From contig NZ_CAJXYK010000005.1 in NCBI RefSeq assembly GCF_913063425.1, positions 118,685 to 182,684 of the forward strand: DNA of 64,000 nucleotides. Direction: 5' to 3'. The DNA comes from an uncultured Thiohalocapsa sp. (lineage in GTDB: Bacteria > Pseudomonadota > Gammaproteobacteria > Chromatiales > Chromatiaceae). The position numbers were made by a program, and so were the translations under genes. Position 1 is the stretch's first letter. Each line of letters begins with the position of its first letter. Positions 26,592 to 35,448 of the stretch are shown here, one piece after another. The notes beneath the pieces are model-generated. The model was not told the origin of the DNA, did no database searches, and saw only the letters and a list, made by a program, of their open reading frames with translations.

Positions 26592-27970
26592 AGCTCTCAT
26601 TCCATGGCGCGAACCGCGCCGTCACCGGCTCCTGCCATCTGGTGCAGGCACAGGGGCGCAGGATCCTGGTGGACTGCGGCCTGTTCCAGGGCGGGCGCGA
26701 GATCGACGAGGAGAACGCCGCGGACTTCGGCTTCGACCCCGCATCCATCGATATGCTGCTGCTCACCCACGCCCACCTGGACCACTGCGGGCGTATTCCG
26801 CTCCTGGTGCGACGCGGCTTCAAGGGGGAGATCATCGCCACCGCCGCCACGCGGGAGCTGGCCCGGGTGGTGCTGCTGGACGCCGCCCACCTGCAGGAGG
26901 AGGAAGCCGAGCGGCGCTCGCGCAAGGCCCACCGGCGCGGCCGGCCCGGCATGGCTCCGCTCTATGGCGAGCTGGATGCGCTGAATGCCATGGACCTGTT
27001 CGGGCGCACCGCGCCGTACGGCCATGCGCTGGCGCTGGCCGAGGGTCTCTCCGCCACCTTCGAGGATGCCGGGCACATCCTGGGCTCCGCGTGCATTCGC
27101 CTCAGGGTGAGCGACGGCGACGGCCACGAGGCGGTGATCTTCTCCGGCGACCTGGGCAACAAGGGCCGGCCCATTCTGCGCGATCCCACCGCGCCCGAGC
27201 CCGCCGCCACCGTCGTCATGGAGACCACCTACGGCGACCGCGACCACAAGCCGCTGACGCCTTCCGTGCGCGAGCTCTACACCGCCATCACGGAGACCCT
27301 GGAGCGCGGCGGCAACGCCATCATCCCGACCTTTGCACTGGAGCGCGCCCAGGAAGTCCTCTACCACCTGCGCGAGGGGGTGGAGCAGGGCCTGCTGCCG
27401 AAGCGCCTGCCCGTGTACCTGGATTCGCCGATGGCCATCTCGGCGACGGAGATCTTCCGCCGCCATCCGGAGTGCTACGACGCCGAGGCCCGCGCCCTGT
27501 TCGAGCGCGGCGACGACCCCTTCGCGCTGCCGGGCCTGCGCTTCACCCGCGAGACCGCGGACTCCATGGCCCTGAACCGCCTCACCGGTGGTGCCGTCAT
27601 CATGGCCGGCTCCGGCATGTGCACCGGCGGACGCGTGCGCCACCATCTGCGCCACAACCTGTGGCGGGCCGAGTCGAGCGTCATCTTCGTCGGCTTCGCC
27701 GCCCCGGGCACGCTCGCCCGCATCCTCATCGATGGTGCCGAGCGCGTGCGCCTGTTCGGTGACGACATTCCGGTGCGCGCACGGCTCTACACCATCAACG
27801 GCTTCTCCGCCCACGCCGACCGCGACGAGCTGCTGGGATGGCACGCCGCCATCCGCCCGGCGCGCACCATCCTGGTCCATGGCGAAGAGAAGGCCATGCG
27901 CGCCTTCGCCGGGCGGCTGCGGGACACGGAGGTGCTGATGCCGCGGCAGGGGGAGACGGTCACGCTTTGA
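26588..27970 (+). CDS. beta-CASP metallo-beta-lactamase-fold RNase-like protein
   Basis: Protein of 460 residues of the CPSF73/RNase-like MBL family. Metal ligands are visible: THAHLDHCG (HxHxDH), DAGHILGSA and FSGDLGNKGRP. The beta-CASP insertion follows with TTYGDRDHK, TFALERAQE and DSPMA, then MAGSGMCTGGRV. The C-terminal zinc site is NGFSAHADRDEL with ILVHGEEKAM. Related bacterial proteins are exonucleases or endonucleases acting on RNA; the exact substrate here cannot be stated. It has no signal peptide and is cytoplasmic. Translation probably depended on the upstream frame, since its ATG overlaps that frame's stop. Confidence 0.85.
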   Translation: MKLSFHGANRAVTGSCHLVQAQGRRILVDCGLFQGGREIDEENAADFGFDPASIDMLLLTHAHLDHCGRIPLLVRRGFKGEIIATAATRELARVVLLDAAHLQEEEAERRSRKAHRRGRPGMAPLYGELDALNAMDLFGRTAPYGHALALAEGLSATFEDAGHILGSACIRLRVSDGDGHEAVIFSGDLGNKGRPILRDPTAPEPAATVVMETTYGDRDHKPLTPSVRELYTAITETLERGGNAIIPTFALERAQEVLYHLREGVEQGLLPKRLPVYLDSPMAISATEIFRRHPECYDAEARALFERGDDPFALPGLRFTRETADSMALNRLTGGAVIMAGSGMCTGGRVRHHLRHNLWRAESSVIFVGFAAPGTLARILIDGAERVRLFGDDIPVRARLYTINGFSAHADRDELLGWHAAIRPARTILVHGEEKAMRAFAGRLRDTEVLMPRQGETVTL

Positions 27971-27981
27971 CTGCGAGCCAC

Positions 27982-28013
27982 AGCGGCGCCGCCCGGCCAG
28001 GCGGGGCGCCGCT
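27982..28013. terminator. strong hairpin between convergent genes
   Basis: AGCGGCGCC (27982-27990) and GGCGCCGCT (28005-28013) are perfect 9-bp arms around a 14-base loop, twelve bases after the beta-CASP stop and upstream of the convergent muralytic gene's end. No T-run follows on either strand, so it is a possible bidirectional terminator or mRNA-end stabiliser. Confidence 0.5.
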
Positions 28014-28087
28014 ACCCGCACCGGCGGAGCCCGAGGACGCAGCGCACGGCCTCCGCCGCTGCGAGCCGCCGCACTGCGCCGGCGTCG

Positions 28088-29593
28088 CTACCAGTTGGCG
28101 TACTTGCCCCGCGTGTCGATGTGAATGAAGCTCCGGTAACGGCCGATGCCGCCGATGAAGCTGGGGTCCGCCTCGCGGACTTCCCTGGCAACCCGATGCC
28201 AGTCGCTGACCCCGCCCTCCCTGCACACCCAGTCGAGCGCGTTGAAGCGCTTGTGCAGGCTGTTGTTGTCCTGCCCGTCGTAGATGCAGGTGTTGTAGGG
28301 CTTCGACCTGTAGGCGGAGGTAATGATGACGGCGGCGCCGAGCCGGCGGCGGATCTCGTCGATCATCAAGGCCGAGTTGGTCAGCTCCGGCCACAGACGC
28401 CGTGGCGGCAGGCTGTTCTTGCCGGCACAGCGTCCCGCCGCATTTCCGACGCCCATCACCAGAAACTCGTGCGGCGCGAAGTGCTCGATGCCCAGATTGC
28501 CGAGAAAGGTCTCGAAATCCTCGAAGTAATCGCCGCCGCGCAGGTTCAGCAGATCAAGCACCGGGGCTTGTCCCGCAGGGAGCTCGTCGTTCTGCACCGC
28601 AGCCTCACCGAGTGCCGCGACGAAGTCCGCATAGCTCAACGCACGGGCCGCCTCCGCCGCGGCGATATCCGCTTCGAGCGCATGATCCGCGACTGCTTCC
28701 TCGCCGTGCTCATGGCCCTGAAGCTCCGCTGCGAGGATTCGCGACGGGTGCAGACGCAGCGCCTCGGTCAGGACATGCGGCTGGTCTGCTGCGGCGTCCT
28801 TCCCGCTGAGCTCAGGCGCAGCGTCCGTGCCCGAGAGGTAGACGCGCCGGCGCCCGCCCTCGCTGCGCAGCTCGCGCAGGATCGCGCAGGCGTCGCCGTA
28901 GAAGCCAGCGGCGCGGTCGAGGTGGTCACCATAGGTCCGCAGGTGCCAAGGGTTGTCGTTGGTGCTGTACAGACCCCCGGCGTTGAACGCGGCGGCCACG
29001 AGGATCGGATCATCACCGGTCTTGGACCAGCGCTGGACGATCTCGGCGGTGCCGATGTCGATGTTGATCACAGGATTGTAGAGCGTGCTGCGGGCAGGTC
29101 GCGCCGGCGGTCTTTGCGCGTAATAGGGGGCCGCCGCGAAGGGGCCGTAGTTGAGTGCCGGCTGCACACGGATGACCCACCGCGCGGTGGTCGCGAGTGT
29201 CTGCATGGGGCCCGCCGAGTAGTCCCCGCGCGTCGGTGGATCGACATCCTTGACTCTCACATGGGGCTCCCAGCGGAAGGTGCGCGGCCCGGTGAAGGCC
29301 TGGTCCCGGGCGAACGCCGTTTCCGTACCGATGGTCATCAGGATGAGTTCCATGGGTACGCCGTGGCGCAACGCAAACGCGAAGATGCTGTCGCCATAGA
29401 GATCGAGTGCCCGCAGAACTGACCGCGGCTCGCCGGGGCTGCGCAGCGGCCCCCCGGACTCCGTGTAAACCCCGGCGGCATCGTAGCGCCACGCAATACC
29501 GCCGTTGCGCGAGTGGAAGCCCGCCGCCCCCATCCGCGGCGCCTCGCTCCAGTCGTAGGGTTTGGCCAAGAGCCGGTCGATGATGTCCTGCAT
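28088..29593 (-). CDS. two-domain muralytic enzyme: lytic transglycosylase-like plus M15 peptidase
   Basis: Predicted cell-wall hydrolase of 501 residues; the ATG at 29593 is set by AGAGGAG seven bases upstream. The N-terminal domain (about 1-240) resembles the lysozyme/SLT fold: catalytic Glu91 in TIGTETAF, SAGPMQ at 126-131, FNAGG near 203. The C-terminal domain (about 365-501) is an M15-type zinc DD-peptidase: SLHKRFNALD (His447, Asp454) and FIHIDTRGKYANW (His491). Glycan and peptide cleavage would thus be combined, as in phage endolysins or secreted antibacterial effectors. No signal peptide or membrane segment is present, so release would need a special route. Last gene of a unit with two lipoprotein genes. 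Confidence 0.75.
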   Translation of the reverse strand: MQDIIDRLLAKPYDWSEAPRMGAAGFHSRNGGIAWRYDAAGVYTESGGPLRSPGEPRSVLRALDLYGDSIFAFALRHGVPMELILMTIGTETAFARDQAFTGPRTFRWEPHVRVKDVDPPTRGDYSAGPMQTLATTARWVIRVQPALNYGPFAAAPYYAQRPPARPARSTLYNPVINIDIGTAEIVQRWSKTGDDPILVAAAFNAGGLYSTNDNPWHLRTYGDHLDRAAGFYGDACAILRELRSEGGRRRVYLSGTDAAPELSGKDAAADQPHVLTEALRLHPSRILAAELQGHEHGEEAVADHALEADIAAAEAARALSYADFVAALGEAAVQNDELPAGQAPVLDLLNLRGGDYFEDFETFLGNLGIEHFAPHEFLVMGVGNAAGRCAGKNSLPPRRLWPELTNSALMIDEIRRRLGAAVIITSAYRSKPYNTCIYDGQDNNSLHKRFNALDWVCREGGVSDWHRVAREVREADPSFIGGIGRYRSFIHIDTRGKYANW

Positions 29594-29704
29594 GTGATAT
29601 CTCCTCTCTGTGCTCGCGCACACACTGACCGCGGTGGCAGAGGCACCGCGATCGACTGACCCCGCGGCGCTGACCCGCCGCGGGAATTCTGCACTGCACG
29701 AGCC

Positions 29705-29998
29705 TTAGGGCCGCAATCCCGGCTCGCCCATCACCACACAGCTGTCGCTGGCGATGTCCACGACCGTGGCTGCGCGGTAACCGAGGCCGAAGCCGCCACT
29801 CGCCCGGGTCAGGTCGGCCCAGGCGCCCAGGCTGCGGAAGGCCACGGCCTGGCCGGGGCCGGCACGCGCCCCGGCGTGGCTGTCCCACACCAGCCCGATG
29901 CGATGGCGCCGGCCCTGGTCGTCCTGCAACGTCAGCGCGCAACCGGTGACGGCGAGCAGAACCAGGGCTGCGGCGGCCAGCCGCAGGATCACCGTCAT
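29705..29998 (-). CDS. small hypothetical lipoprotein
   Basis: Unrecognised 97-residue protein. A clear lipoprotein signal (ILRLAAAALVLLAVTGC, Cys20 followed by Ala-Leu) is followed by a short beta-rich domain with GLGYRAATVVDIASDSCVVM. It sits between the muralytic enzyme gene and a larger lipoprotein gene, all read leftward, 111 bp before the enzyme gene and 25 bp after the larger one. An outer-membrane location facing the periplasm is expected. A role in handling or protecting against the enzyme is inference only. Confidence 0.6.
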   Translation of the reverse strand: MTVILRLAAAALVLLAVTGCALTLQDDQGRRHRIGLVWDSHAGARAGPGQAVAFRSLGAWADLTRASGGFGLGYRAATVVDIASDSCVVMGEPGLRP

Positions 29999-30023
29999 AG
30001 CAGCGCGCGCGGCACGCCCGCGG

Positions 30024-30728
30024 TCAGTAACCGCCATAAGCGTCGTCGTCGCGCAAGCCCGCGCCTTCGTTACCGAGCCACTGTTTCGCCAGCGCAACAG
30101 CCGGACGGCCGGTGGCAAAGCGGTAGCTGTTGCGCACGCCGCCAGGTAACGCGCTCGCCGGGACGCCGTGATGGCGGTCCCCTGTGGTGTTGATATCGAC
30201 GCCGGCGTAGGTTGCGCCGATGCGGTCTTTGCGCACGGGCACGCGCAGCGCCACCGCGCGCTTGAAGCCGAACAGGATGCCCGGGGATGCCGAGTCGGGT
30301 GCATTCACCTCCAGCAGCGACCAGGACGTGAAGGAGCCGAACAGCAGACGGCTGTCTTCCTCAAACTGCCCAGTCCCGCGCTGCGGGGCAAGACTGTTTC
30401 CATCGGTGCTGAGGGCGTTCGCGGCGTCGCCGGTGGCGAGATCCTGCGAGATGACAAGATCCGTCAGCGACAGGTCCATGTCGGTGACGGCGGCAAGATC
30501 GTGGGCGCCGCCATCCGCGCGCGGCGGCGACAGGGTCACCGCACTTTGGCGAACGCCGACCCCGGCACCGTCGACGGAGGCATCCACGCCGATGCGGGTA
30601 TAGCCGGCGAAATAGACCGACGGCCCGCCGCAGCCGGATGCGCCCATACTGGCCAGGAGGCACAGCACGGCGAGGCGCTGCGGCCTGTCCGGAGTGCAGT
30701 GTCCGATCACGCTCTTGAGCGTCTTCAT
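30024..30728 (-). CDS. hypothetical lipoprotein
   Basis: A 234-residue protein starting at ATG 30728. Signal and lipobox: LAVLCLLASMGASGC, Cys33, followed by two glycines. The mature part is rich in Gly, Ser and Val with likely beta strands (YTRIGVDASV, LLFGSFTSWSLLEV, GILFGFKRAVALRVPV), ending in an acidic DDDAYGGY. Similar secreted lipoproteins of unknown function occur in proteobacteria; I cannot assign a role. It is the first gene of the leftward unit and is divergent from the CadC-like regulator gene, with about 270 bp between them. Confidence 0.6.
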   Translation of the reverse strand: MKTLKSVIGHCTPDRPQRLAVLCLLASMGASGCGGPSVYFAGYTRIGVDASVDGAGVGVRQSAVTLSPPRADGGAHDLAAVTDMDLSLTDLVISQDLATGDAANALSTDGNSLAPQRGTGQFEEDSRLLFGSFTSWSLLEVNAPDSASPGILFGFKRAVALRVPVRKDRIGATYAGVDINTTGDRHHGVPASALPGGVRNSYRFATGRPAVALAKQWLGNEGAGLRDDDAYGGY

Positions 30729-30971
30729 GAGACTTGAACCCTTGTAGTTGCATGCAGTTCGTTGATGGCACGCCTTGGCGGCAACGGCGCATCCAGCAGC
30801 GCGGCCGCGTGACGCGGTGTCGGCGCCGGCATTGGCGTCGTCACTCGCGGGCAGCCGCGGCAGCGGGGCAGGTGGGTGCCGCGTCCGGTCGCCGGCGACG
30901 TGCCTGCGCAGCACCATGGAGCGGCAGCCTAGCAGGGGGTAGGTGTTTTCACCTGATGGACGGGCTAACAT

Positions 30972-30989
30972 TGCACGAACAATGCACGA
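30972..30989 (+). promoter_or_regulatory. direct repeat TGCACGA, 11 bp apart
   Basis: TGCACGA occurs at 30972-30978 and 30983-30989, one helical turn apart, directly before the ribosome site (GAGGGA, 30988-30993) of the CadC-like regulator and in the region shared with the divergent lipoprotein gene. OmpR/CadC-type winged-helix proteins bind tandem half-sites of this spacing, so this is a candidate autoregulatory operator. Confidence 0.35.
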
Positions 30990-31000
30990 GGGACGCGTTG

Positions 31001-32728
31001 ATGAGCCCAACCCAAGGCGACGGCCAGCCGAGCCAAGCCGACAGCGGCGTCTCCGCCGCCGGCAGCGCCGACTGCCTGCGCGTCGGCGACTGGGACGCCG
31101 AGCCCGCCCTGAATCTCTTACACCGCACAGGACAAGAGGTGCATCTGGAGCCCCGGGCGATGGAGCTGCTGGTCTTCCTGGCCCGGCGGCCGGGGCAGGT
31201 CGTGCCGCGGGACGATCTGCTGGCCGCCCTCTGGCAGGGCGTCACGGTGGGCGACGATGCGCTGACCCAGGTTGCGATCAAGCTGCGCAAGGCGCTCGGT
31301 GACGACTCCAGGGCGCCGCGGTATATCCAGACCGTGCGTAAGCGCGGCTACCGGCTCATCGCCGGCGTGAGCCCATGCCGGCCAGAGGCGGGCACCCGCA
31401 GATCCGTTGCCCGGCGGCCGTGCGCCTGTACACCGTGGCGGCGCGGCGCGTTGGCCTCTGCGCTGCTGGCAGTGATCCTTCTCGCAAGCCTGCTGCTGCG
31501 CCCTGTCGCCACTTGGCCAACAGCGTCGGCCAATGTCCGGGCGGGCACGACCGCGGCGGCAGATGCCACAGCGACGGTGGTACTGATGCCGTTCGCAGTC
31601 ATCGGCGACCATCCCGGCCAGCGTTACCTCGCCCAGGGGCTTGCGGCCGCGCTGACCGCAGACTTGTCGCGCGCACCGGGCTTGCAGGCCATCCGCATCC
31701 AGGCTGCGTCCGCTGCGCCTCCTGCGGGACGGGCGCGCGGAGGCGATGCCGTCTTCGAGCTGTTCGGCGCGATTCAGCACCTGGGCGATCAGATGGCCGT
31801 GGAGGTCAGTCTCGTGGAGCGTCGCACGGGCCGCGAGCTTTGGTCGGAGCGCTACTATCAGCCCATCGGCGACGTCTTCGCGTTCCGCGATCAGATCCAG
31901 GCCTGCGTGGCCGCAAGGCTGTCCGTCAGGCTCGCGCCCGGCGCATCGGCGCACGCCGTCCAACACTGCGATGACACGCAGCCCGCCTACCACGCCTTTC
32001 TGAAGGTCAAGGCCGCACTGCTGCCGCCTGCTGCACACGGCAAGGGCACCGCATCGGAGCGCCAGCGCGAGGCGAGCAGGCTCGATGCCGAATTCGGGCG
32101 CACTTACCGGGCACTGGCCCTGCTCCATGCGGCTGACTACCGACACCGACGGGTTGCGCGCCGGGACATCGTGCTTGCCCGCGCCGAGGCCATGGCGCGC
32201 AACGCCATGCGCATCGATGCAGCCAGCCCGGAATCGCATTGGGTCCTGGCCCGGGTGGTTACGCTGGCCCGGCGCCATAACGAGGCCCTCGGGCACCTGG
32301 ATCGCGCCCTGGCGATGGCACCGGACTTCACCGACGCCCTCGCGCTCAAGGCCTCGATCATGACCGACCTCGGACGTCCGCGCGCTGCGCTGGCGCTGCT
32401 CGACGAGCTGCGGCGCCGGAAGGCGTCTACCGGGCCTGCCTACTGCCGGCTGCTCGGGCGTGCACAGTTCTTTCTGGGCGACTTCGAGCGCGCGGCGCGG
32501 AATCTGCGCGAGGCCACCGACCGCGACCCCACCGATCTCGAAGCCCACGTACTGCTGGCGGCAACCCTGAGCAACATGGGTGACGACGCCGGCGCGGACT
32601 GGGAGACGGCGGAGGTCCGCGCCCTCGCGCCCGAGTTCTCAATCCGCACCTGGTTTGAGACCTATCCCATGCAGGATGCCGGACAGAAGCAGGCATTGGC
32701 GGACGCGCTGCGGCGGCTACACCTGTGA
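31001..32728 (+). CDS. CadC-like membrane-bound winged-helix regulator with TPR repeats
   Basis: One-component transcription regulator of about 575 residues. The ATG at 31001 is chosen because GAGGGA lies seven bases upstream. Order: OmpR-type winged helix in the cytoplasm (about 25-110, with VPRDDLLAALWQG and the C-terminal RYIQTVRKRGYRLIA), a single membrane helix (about 145-165), a periplasmic TolB-N-like domain (VVLMPFAVIGDHPGQRYLAQ, then ELFGAIQHLG and the RTGRELWSERY strand), and TPR-like helical repeats to the end. CadC-type proteins sense periplasmic or membrane signals directly. It is divergent from the lipoprotein/muralytic unit, its probable target. Confidence 0.85.
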   Translation: MSPTQGDGQPSQADSGVSAAGSADCLRVGDWDAEPALNLLHRTGQEVHLEPRAMELLVFLARRPGQVVPRDDLLAALWQGVTVGDDALTQVAIKLRKALGDDSRAPRYIQTVRKRGYRLIAGVSPCRPEAGTRRSVARRPCACTPWRRGALASALLAVILLASLLLRPVATWPTASANVRAGTTAAADATATVVLMPFAVIGDHPGQRYLAQGLAAALTADLSRAPGLQAIRIQAASAAPPAGRARGGDAVFELFGAIQHLGDQMAVEVSLVERRTGRELWSERYYQPIGDVFAFRDQIQACVAARLSVRLAPGASAHAVQHCDDTQPAYHAFLKVKAALLPPAAHGKGTASERQREASRLDAEFGRTYRALALLHAADYRHRRVARRDIVLARAEAMARNAMRIDAASPESHWVLARVVTLARRHNEALGHLDRALAMAPDFTDALALKASIMTDLGRPRAALALLDELRRRKASTGPAYCRLLGRAQFFLGDFERAARNLREATDRDPTDLEAHVLLAATLSNMGDDAGADWETAEVRALAPEFSIRTWFETYPMQDAGQKQALADALRRLHL

Positions 32729-32745
32729 ACCGAAGCTCCGCCGGT

Positions 32746-32777
32746 GCAGAGCGCGCGGTCCGGCGCCAACGCTCTGC
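32746..32777. terminator. bidirectional hairpin between convergent genes
   Basis: GCAGAGCG (32746-32753) and CGCTCTGC (32770-32777) are perfect 8-bp arms in the 67-bp gap between the regulator stop and the convergent cardiolipin synthase stop. No T-run is present. Confidence 0.5.
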
Positions 32778-32795
32778 TGCGCTGCGCACAGTCGG

Positions 32796-34265
32796 TCACA
32801 GCACCGGCCCGAGCATGGCCACCACATTGTTCCAGAGCCGCCGGCGCCGGCTCCAGGCGGCCACATCTTCGGCATGCACCGGAAAGGACGCGCTGATCCA
32901 GCTGTCCTGGCGCCGGCGCATAGCGGCGGTGAGCGCCGGGTCGTAGAACAGAATGTTGTTCTCGTAGTTGAGCTCGAAGCTGCGCCGGTCCATGTTCGCG
33001 GAGCCGATGAGGGTGACCTCGCCGTCCAGGGTCAGGGACTTGGCGTGCAGCAGGCCGTGCGGATACTCGTAGATGCGCACGCCCGCCTCCAGGAGCTCGG
33101 CGTAATAGCTGCGACTGGCGGCGGCGACGACCCAGCTGTCATTGTGGGCCGGAAACACGATGGTCGTGGCCACGCCCCGCCGCGCACTGGCGCAGAGCGC
33201 CGCCTGCATGGACTCGTCCGGCACATAGTAGGGCGTGGTAATGACCAGCTCGCGGCGGGCGCTGTAGATGAGCTCCTCGAACATCTGCGGCATCGCGGAC
33301 CAGCGCACCGTGGGGCCGGTGCCCACCACCTGGGCCGGCAGGCCGGCGTCCGTCCGTGGGTCGCGCGGCGGCGGCAGCGGCCGGCGCAGCAGGGCGTCGA
33401 TGCCGTCGTCCACGTGCGGCAGCCAGTCACCGGCGAACAGGTGCTGATTCTGCCGCGCAATGGGCCCCTCGAAGCGCATCATCAGGTCCACCCAGGGCGC
33501 GAACCTGGCCTTGATGCGGAACTCCGGGTCGGCGCAGTTCTGGCTGCCGCAGTAGGTGAGCCAGTCGTCGATGACGACGATCTTGCGGTGGTTGCGCAGA
33601 TCGATGCGCCCGGTGAGGGCGCGCACCAGCGGATTGCCGATGGGCAGCGCCCGGGCCAGATGCACCCCCGCCGCCGCCATGCGCTGCCAGTGCAGGGAGC
33701 GGATCATGGCCCGGGAGCCCAGGTCGTCCGCCATGGCCCGGCAGGTGACGCCCCGCTCGGCCGCCCGGATCAGCGCATCGGCCACGCGGATGCCGTTGTT
33801 GTCGGGTAGCCAGATGTAGAACAGCACATGAACATGGTCCTGCGCCGCGTCCATGTCCGCCACCATGGCGTCGATGGCCGCGTTGCTGTCCGCCATCAAG
33901 GCGGCCTGGTTGCCGCTGATCGGGGTGAAGCCGCTGATGGACTCGCCGAGGCGGAACAGATGGCGGTGGCGCGCCGGGATCAGCGCCCGCAGCGGCGCCG
34001 GTGCCGTGCTCGGGTCAAGGCGCAGCGGCGGCAGCAGGGACTGCGCGTGGCGCAGCCGCTCCGCGCGGCGGGCACCGATGTTGACCTCGCCGAACAGCAG
34101 ATAGGCGACGATGCCCACCAGCGGCACAGCAATCACCACCACCACCCAGGCGATGCGCGAGGCGGGCTCGCGGTGCGGGCGCAGCAGCACCCGCGCCAGC
34201 ACCGACAGCTGCAACAGAAAATGCGCCAGCACCAGCAGCGCGGCGATGAGTCCGGAATGGTCCAT
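32796..34265 (-). CDS. cls: cardiolipin synthase
   Basis: Phospholipase D superfamily enzyme of 489 residues that joins phosphatidylglycerol molecules to form cardiolipin at the inner membrane. Start at MDHSGLIA. Two N-terminal membrane helices (about 5-25 and 37-58, the PLDc_N region with WVVVVIAVPLVGIVAYLLFG) precede two HKD motifs: NHRKIVVIDDWLTYCGSQN and HAKSLTLDGEVTLIGSANMD. Both keep His, Lys and Asp, so the enzyme should be active. Length fits the ClsA type. It stands alone and ends convergent to the CadC-like gene. Confidence 0.92.
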   Translation of the reverse strand: MDHSGLIAALLVLAHFLLQLSVLARVLLRPHREPASRIAWVVVVIAVPLVGIVAYLLFGEVNIGARRAERLRHAQSLLPPLRLDPSTAPAPLRALIPARHRHLFRLGESISGFTPISGNQAALMADSNAAIDAMVADMDAAQDHVHVLFYIWLPDNNGIRVADALIRAAERGVTCRAMADDLGSRAMIRSLHWQRMAAAGVHLARALPIGNPLVRALTGRIDLRNHRKIVVIDDWLTYCGSQNCADPEFRIKARFAPWVDLMMRFEGPIARQNQHLFAGDWLPHVDDGIDALLRRPLPPPRDPRTDAGLPAQVVGTGPTVRWSAMPQMFEELIYSARRELVITTPYYVPDESMQAALCASARRGVATTIVFPAHNDSWVVAAASRSYYAELLEAGVRIYEYPHGLLHAKSLTLDGEVTLIGSANMDRRSFELNYENNILFYDPALTAAMRRRQDSWISASFPVHAEDVAAWSRRRRLWNNVVAMLGPVL

Positions 34266-34427
34266 GCAGGCGTCCTGTCGTTGCGGTTGGGCTCCGATCG
34301 GGCCCTGATCGAGCCCGCCGACCGGACGCATTGTCGCGCATCCGCTGCCCGCACCAGAGAGCTTCCGGCGCAGCTGCGGCGGCGGCGCAGAGACAGGTGC
34401 CGGAGAGGCTGCACGCGCAGCCGGCAG

Positions 34428-35426
34428 TCAGCCCTCCAAACGGGCCGTCACCGCCGCCTGGGCGTCCTCCAGGTACGCATCGGCAAAGTCGATGTGCAGC
34501 TCCACCCACATGGGCAGGTGGTCGGACATCTGGTAGGTCCGCCACCTGTCATAGCTGACGTACTGCTCGCCGGGTGCGTCCGGCTTGCCCATGTACGGGC
34601 GGTAGACGGCCTCCTCGTCCGTGCGGTAGACGACGTCGAAGAAGTCGAAGACGCCGGCGCGGTAGGGGCGGATGCGGGCCACGCCCCGGCGCCGGCGGCT
34701 GGTGCCGGTCCAGAGCGCAATCTGGTCGTAGAACTTGTCCTGGCGCACATTGGAGCCGGGGATGTGCTGAAGCGGCTCCGGGATGTCGAACCCGTTGCTG
34801 CGTAGCGCCGCCATGGTGGCGTCGCCGGGCGCGGCGAGGTTGAAGTCACCGAGGGCGATGAAGAAGGCGTCGGCGTCCGAGTCCTGATCGCTCTCCGCGC
34901 GCCCGGCGCGGAGCTCGGTGAGGCGGCAGATTTCTTCGGCGCGGCGGCGCAGCGCCGCGGGCGCCTCGCTGCCGTAGTAGATATGCACCGTGGCGAGGTT
35001 GAGCCGCAGCCAGCCGGCCTGGAAGGAGGCGATGAAGGGGGTGCGCGCGAACTGGCTGGACCCGCCCACGAGCGACTTGGGCGGCAGCACGATCTCGGCC
35101 GCCGCCGGCAGCCTTGGCGTCCGACCGTTCTCCAGGGCGATGGCGTCGCCCGCGGTGAGCGGCACGCGAGCGTTGCGCGCGAAGCGGATGCTGGTGTCCG
35201 CCGGCAGCGTGAGCCGGGTGCCCGCCGGCAACGGGATCTCCACGTCCTCCTCGATCTTGGTGTCGCCGTTGGCGAGGGTGTCGGTGCGAAGCCCCGTGGG
35301 CGAGCGGATCTCCACCCCCTCCGGCAGCTCCAGCAGGGCACCGCCCGGCACCATGAAGCGCTCGCCGAAGGGGTCGGTGACGCGCTGGCCGTGCGGCAGC
35401 GTCAGCTCGCCGGCGACCTGACGGAA
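34428..35426 (-). pseudogene. N-terminally truncated endonuclease/exonuclease/phosphatase (EEP) family gene
   Basis: The frame codes for the C-terminal part of an EEP-superfamily phosphohydrolase: FRQVAGELTLP, FARTPFIASFQAGW, TVHIYYGSEAPAALRRRAEE, the metal/catalytic ALGDFN and the final SDHLP. The N-terminal part carrying the first catalytic Asn and Glu is missing: upstream of 35426 the frame only continues as a shadow of the gamma-glutamylcyclotransferase gene. A pattern-poor insert (LPEGVEIRS, LPAGTRLTLP) of Leu-Pro repeats lies in the middle. I call it a deletion remnant. No start codon with a ribosome site is visible at the new 5' end. Confidence 0.65.
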
Positions 35427-35448
35427 GCAGGGCCTTGAGCGAGCAGGG

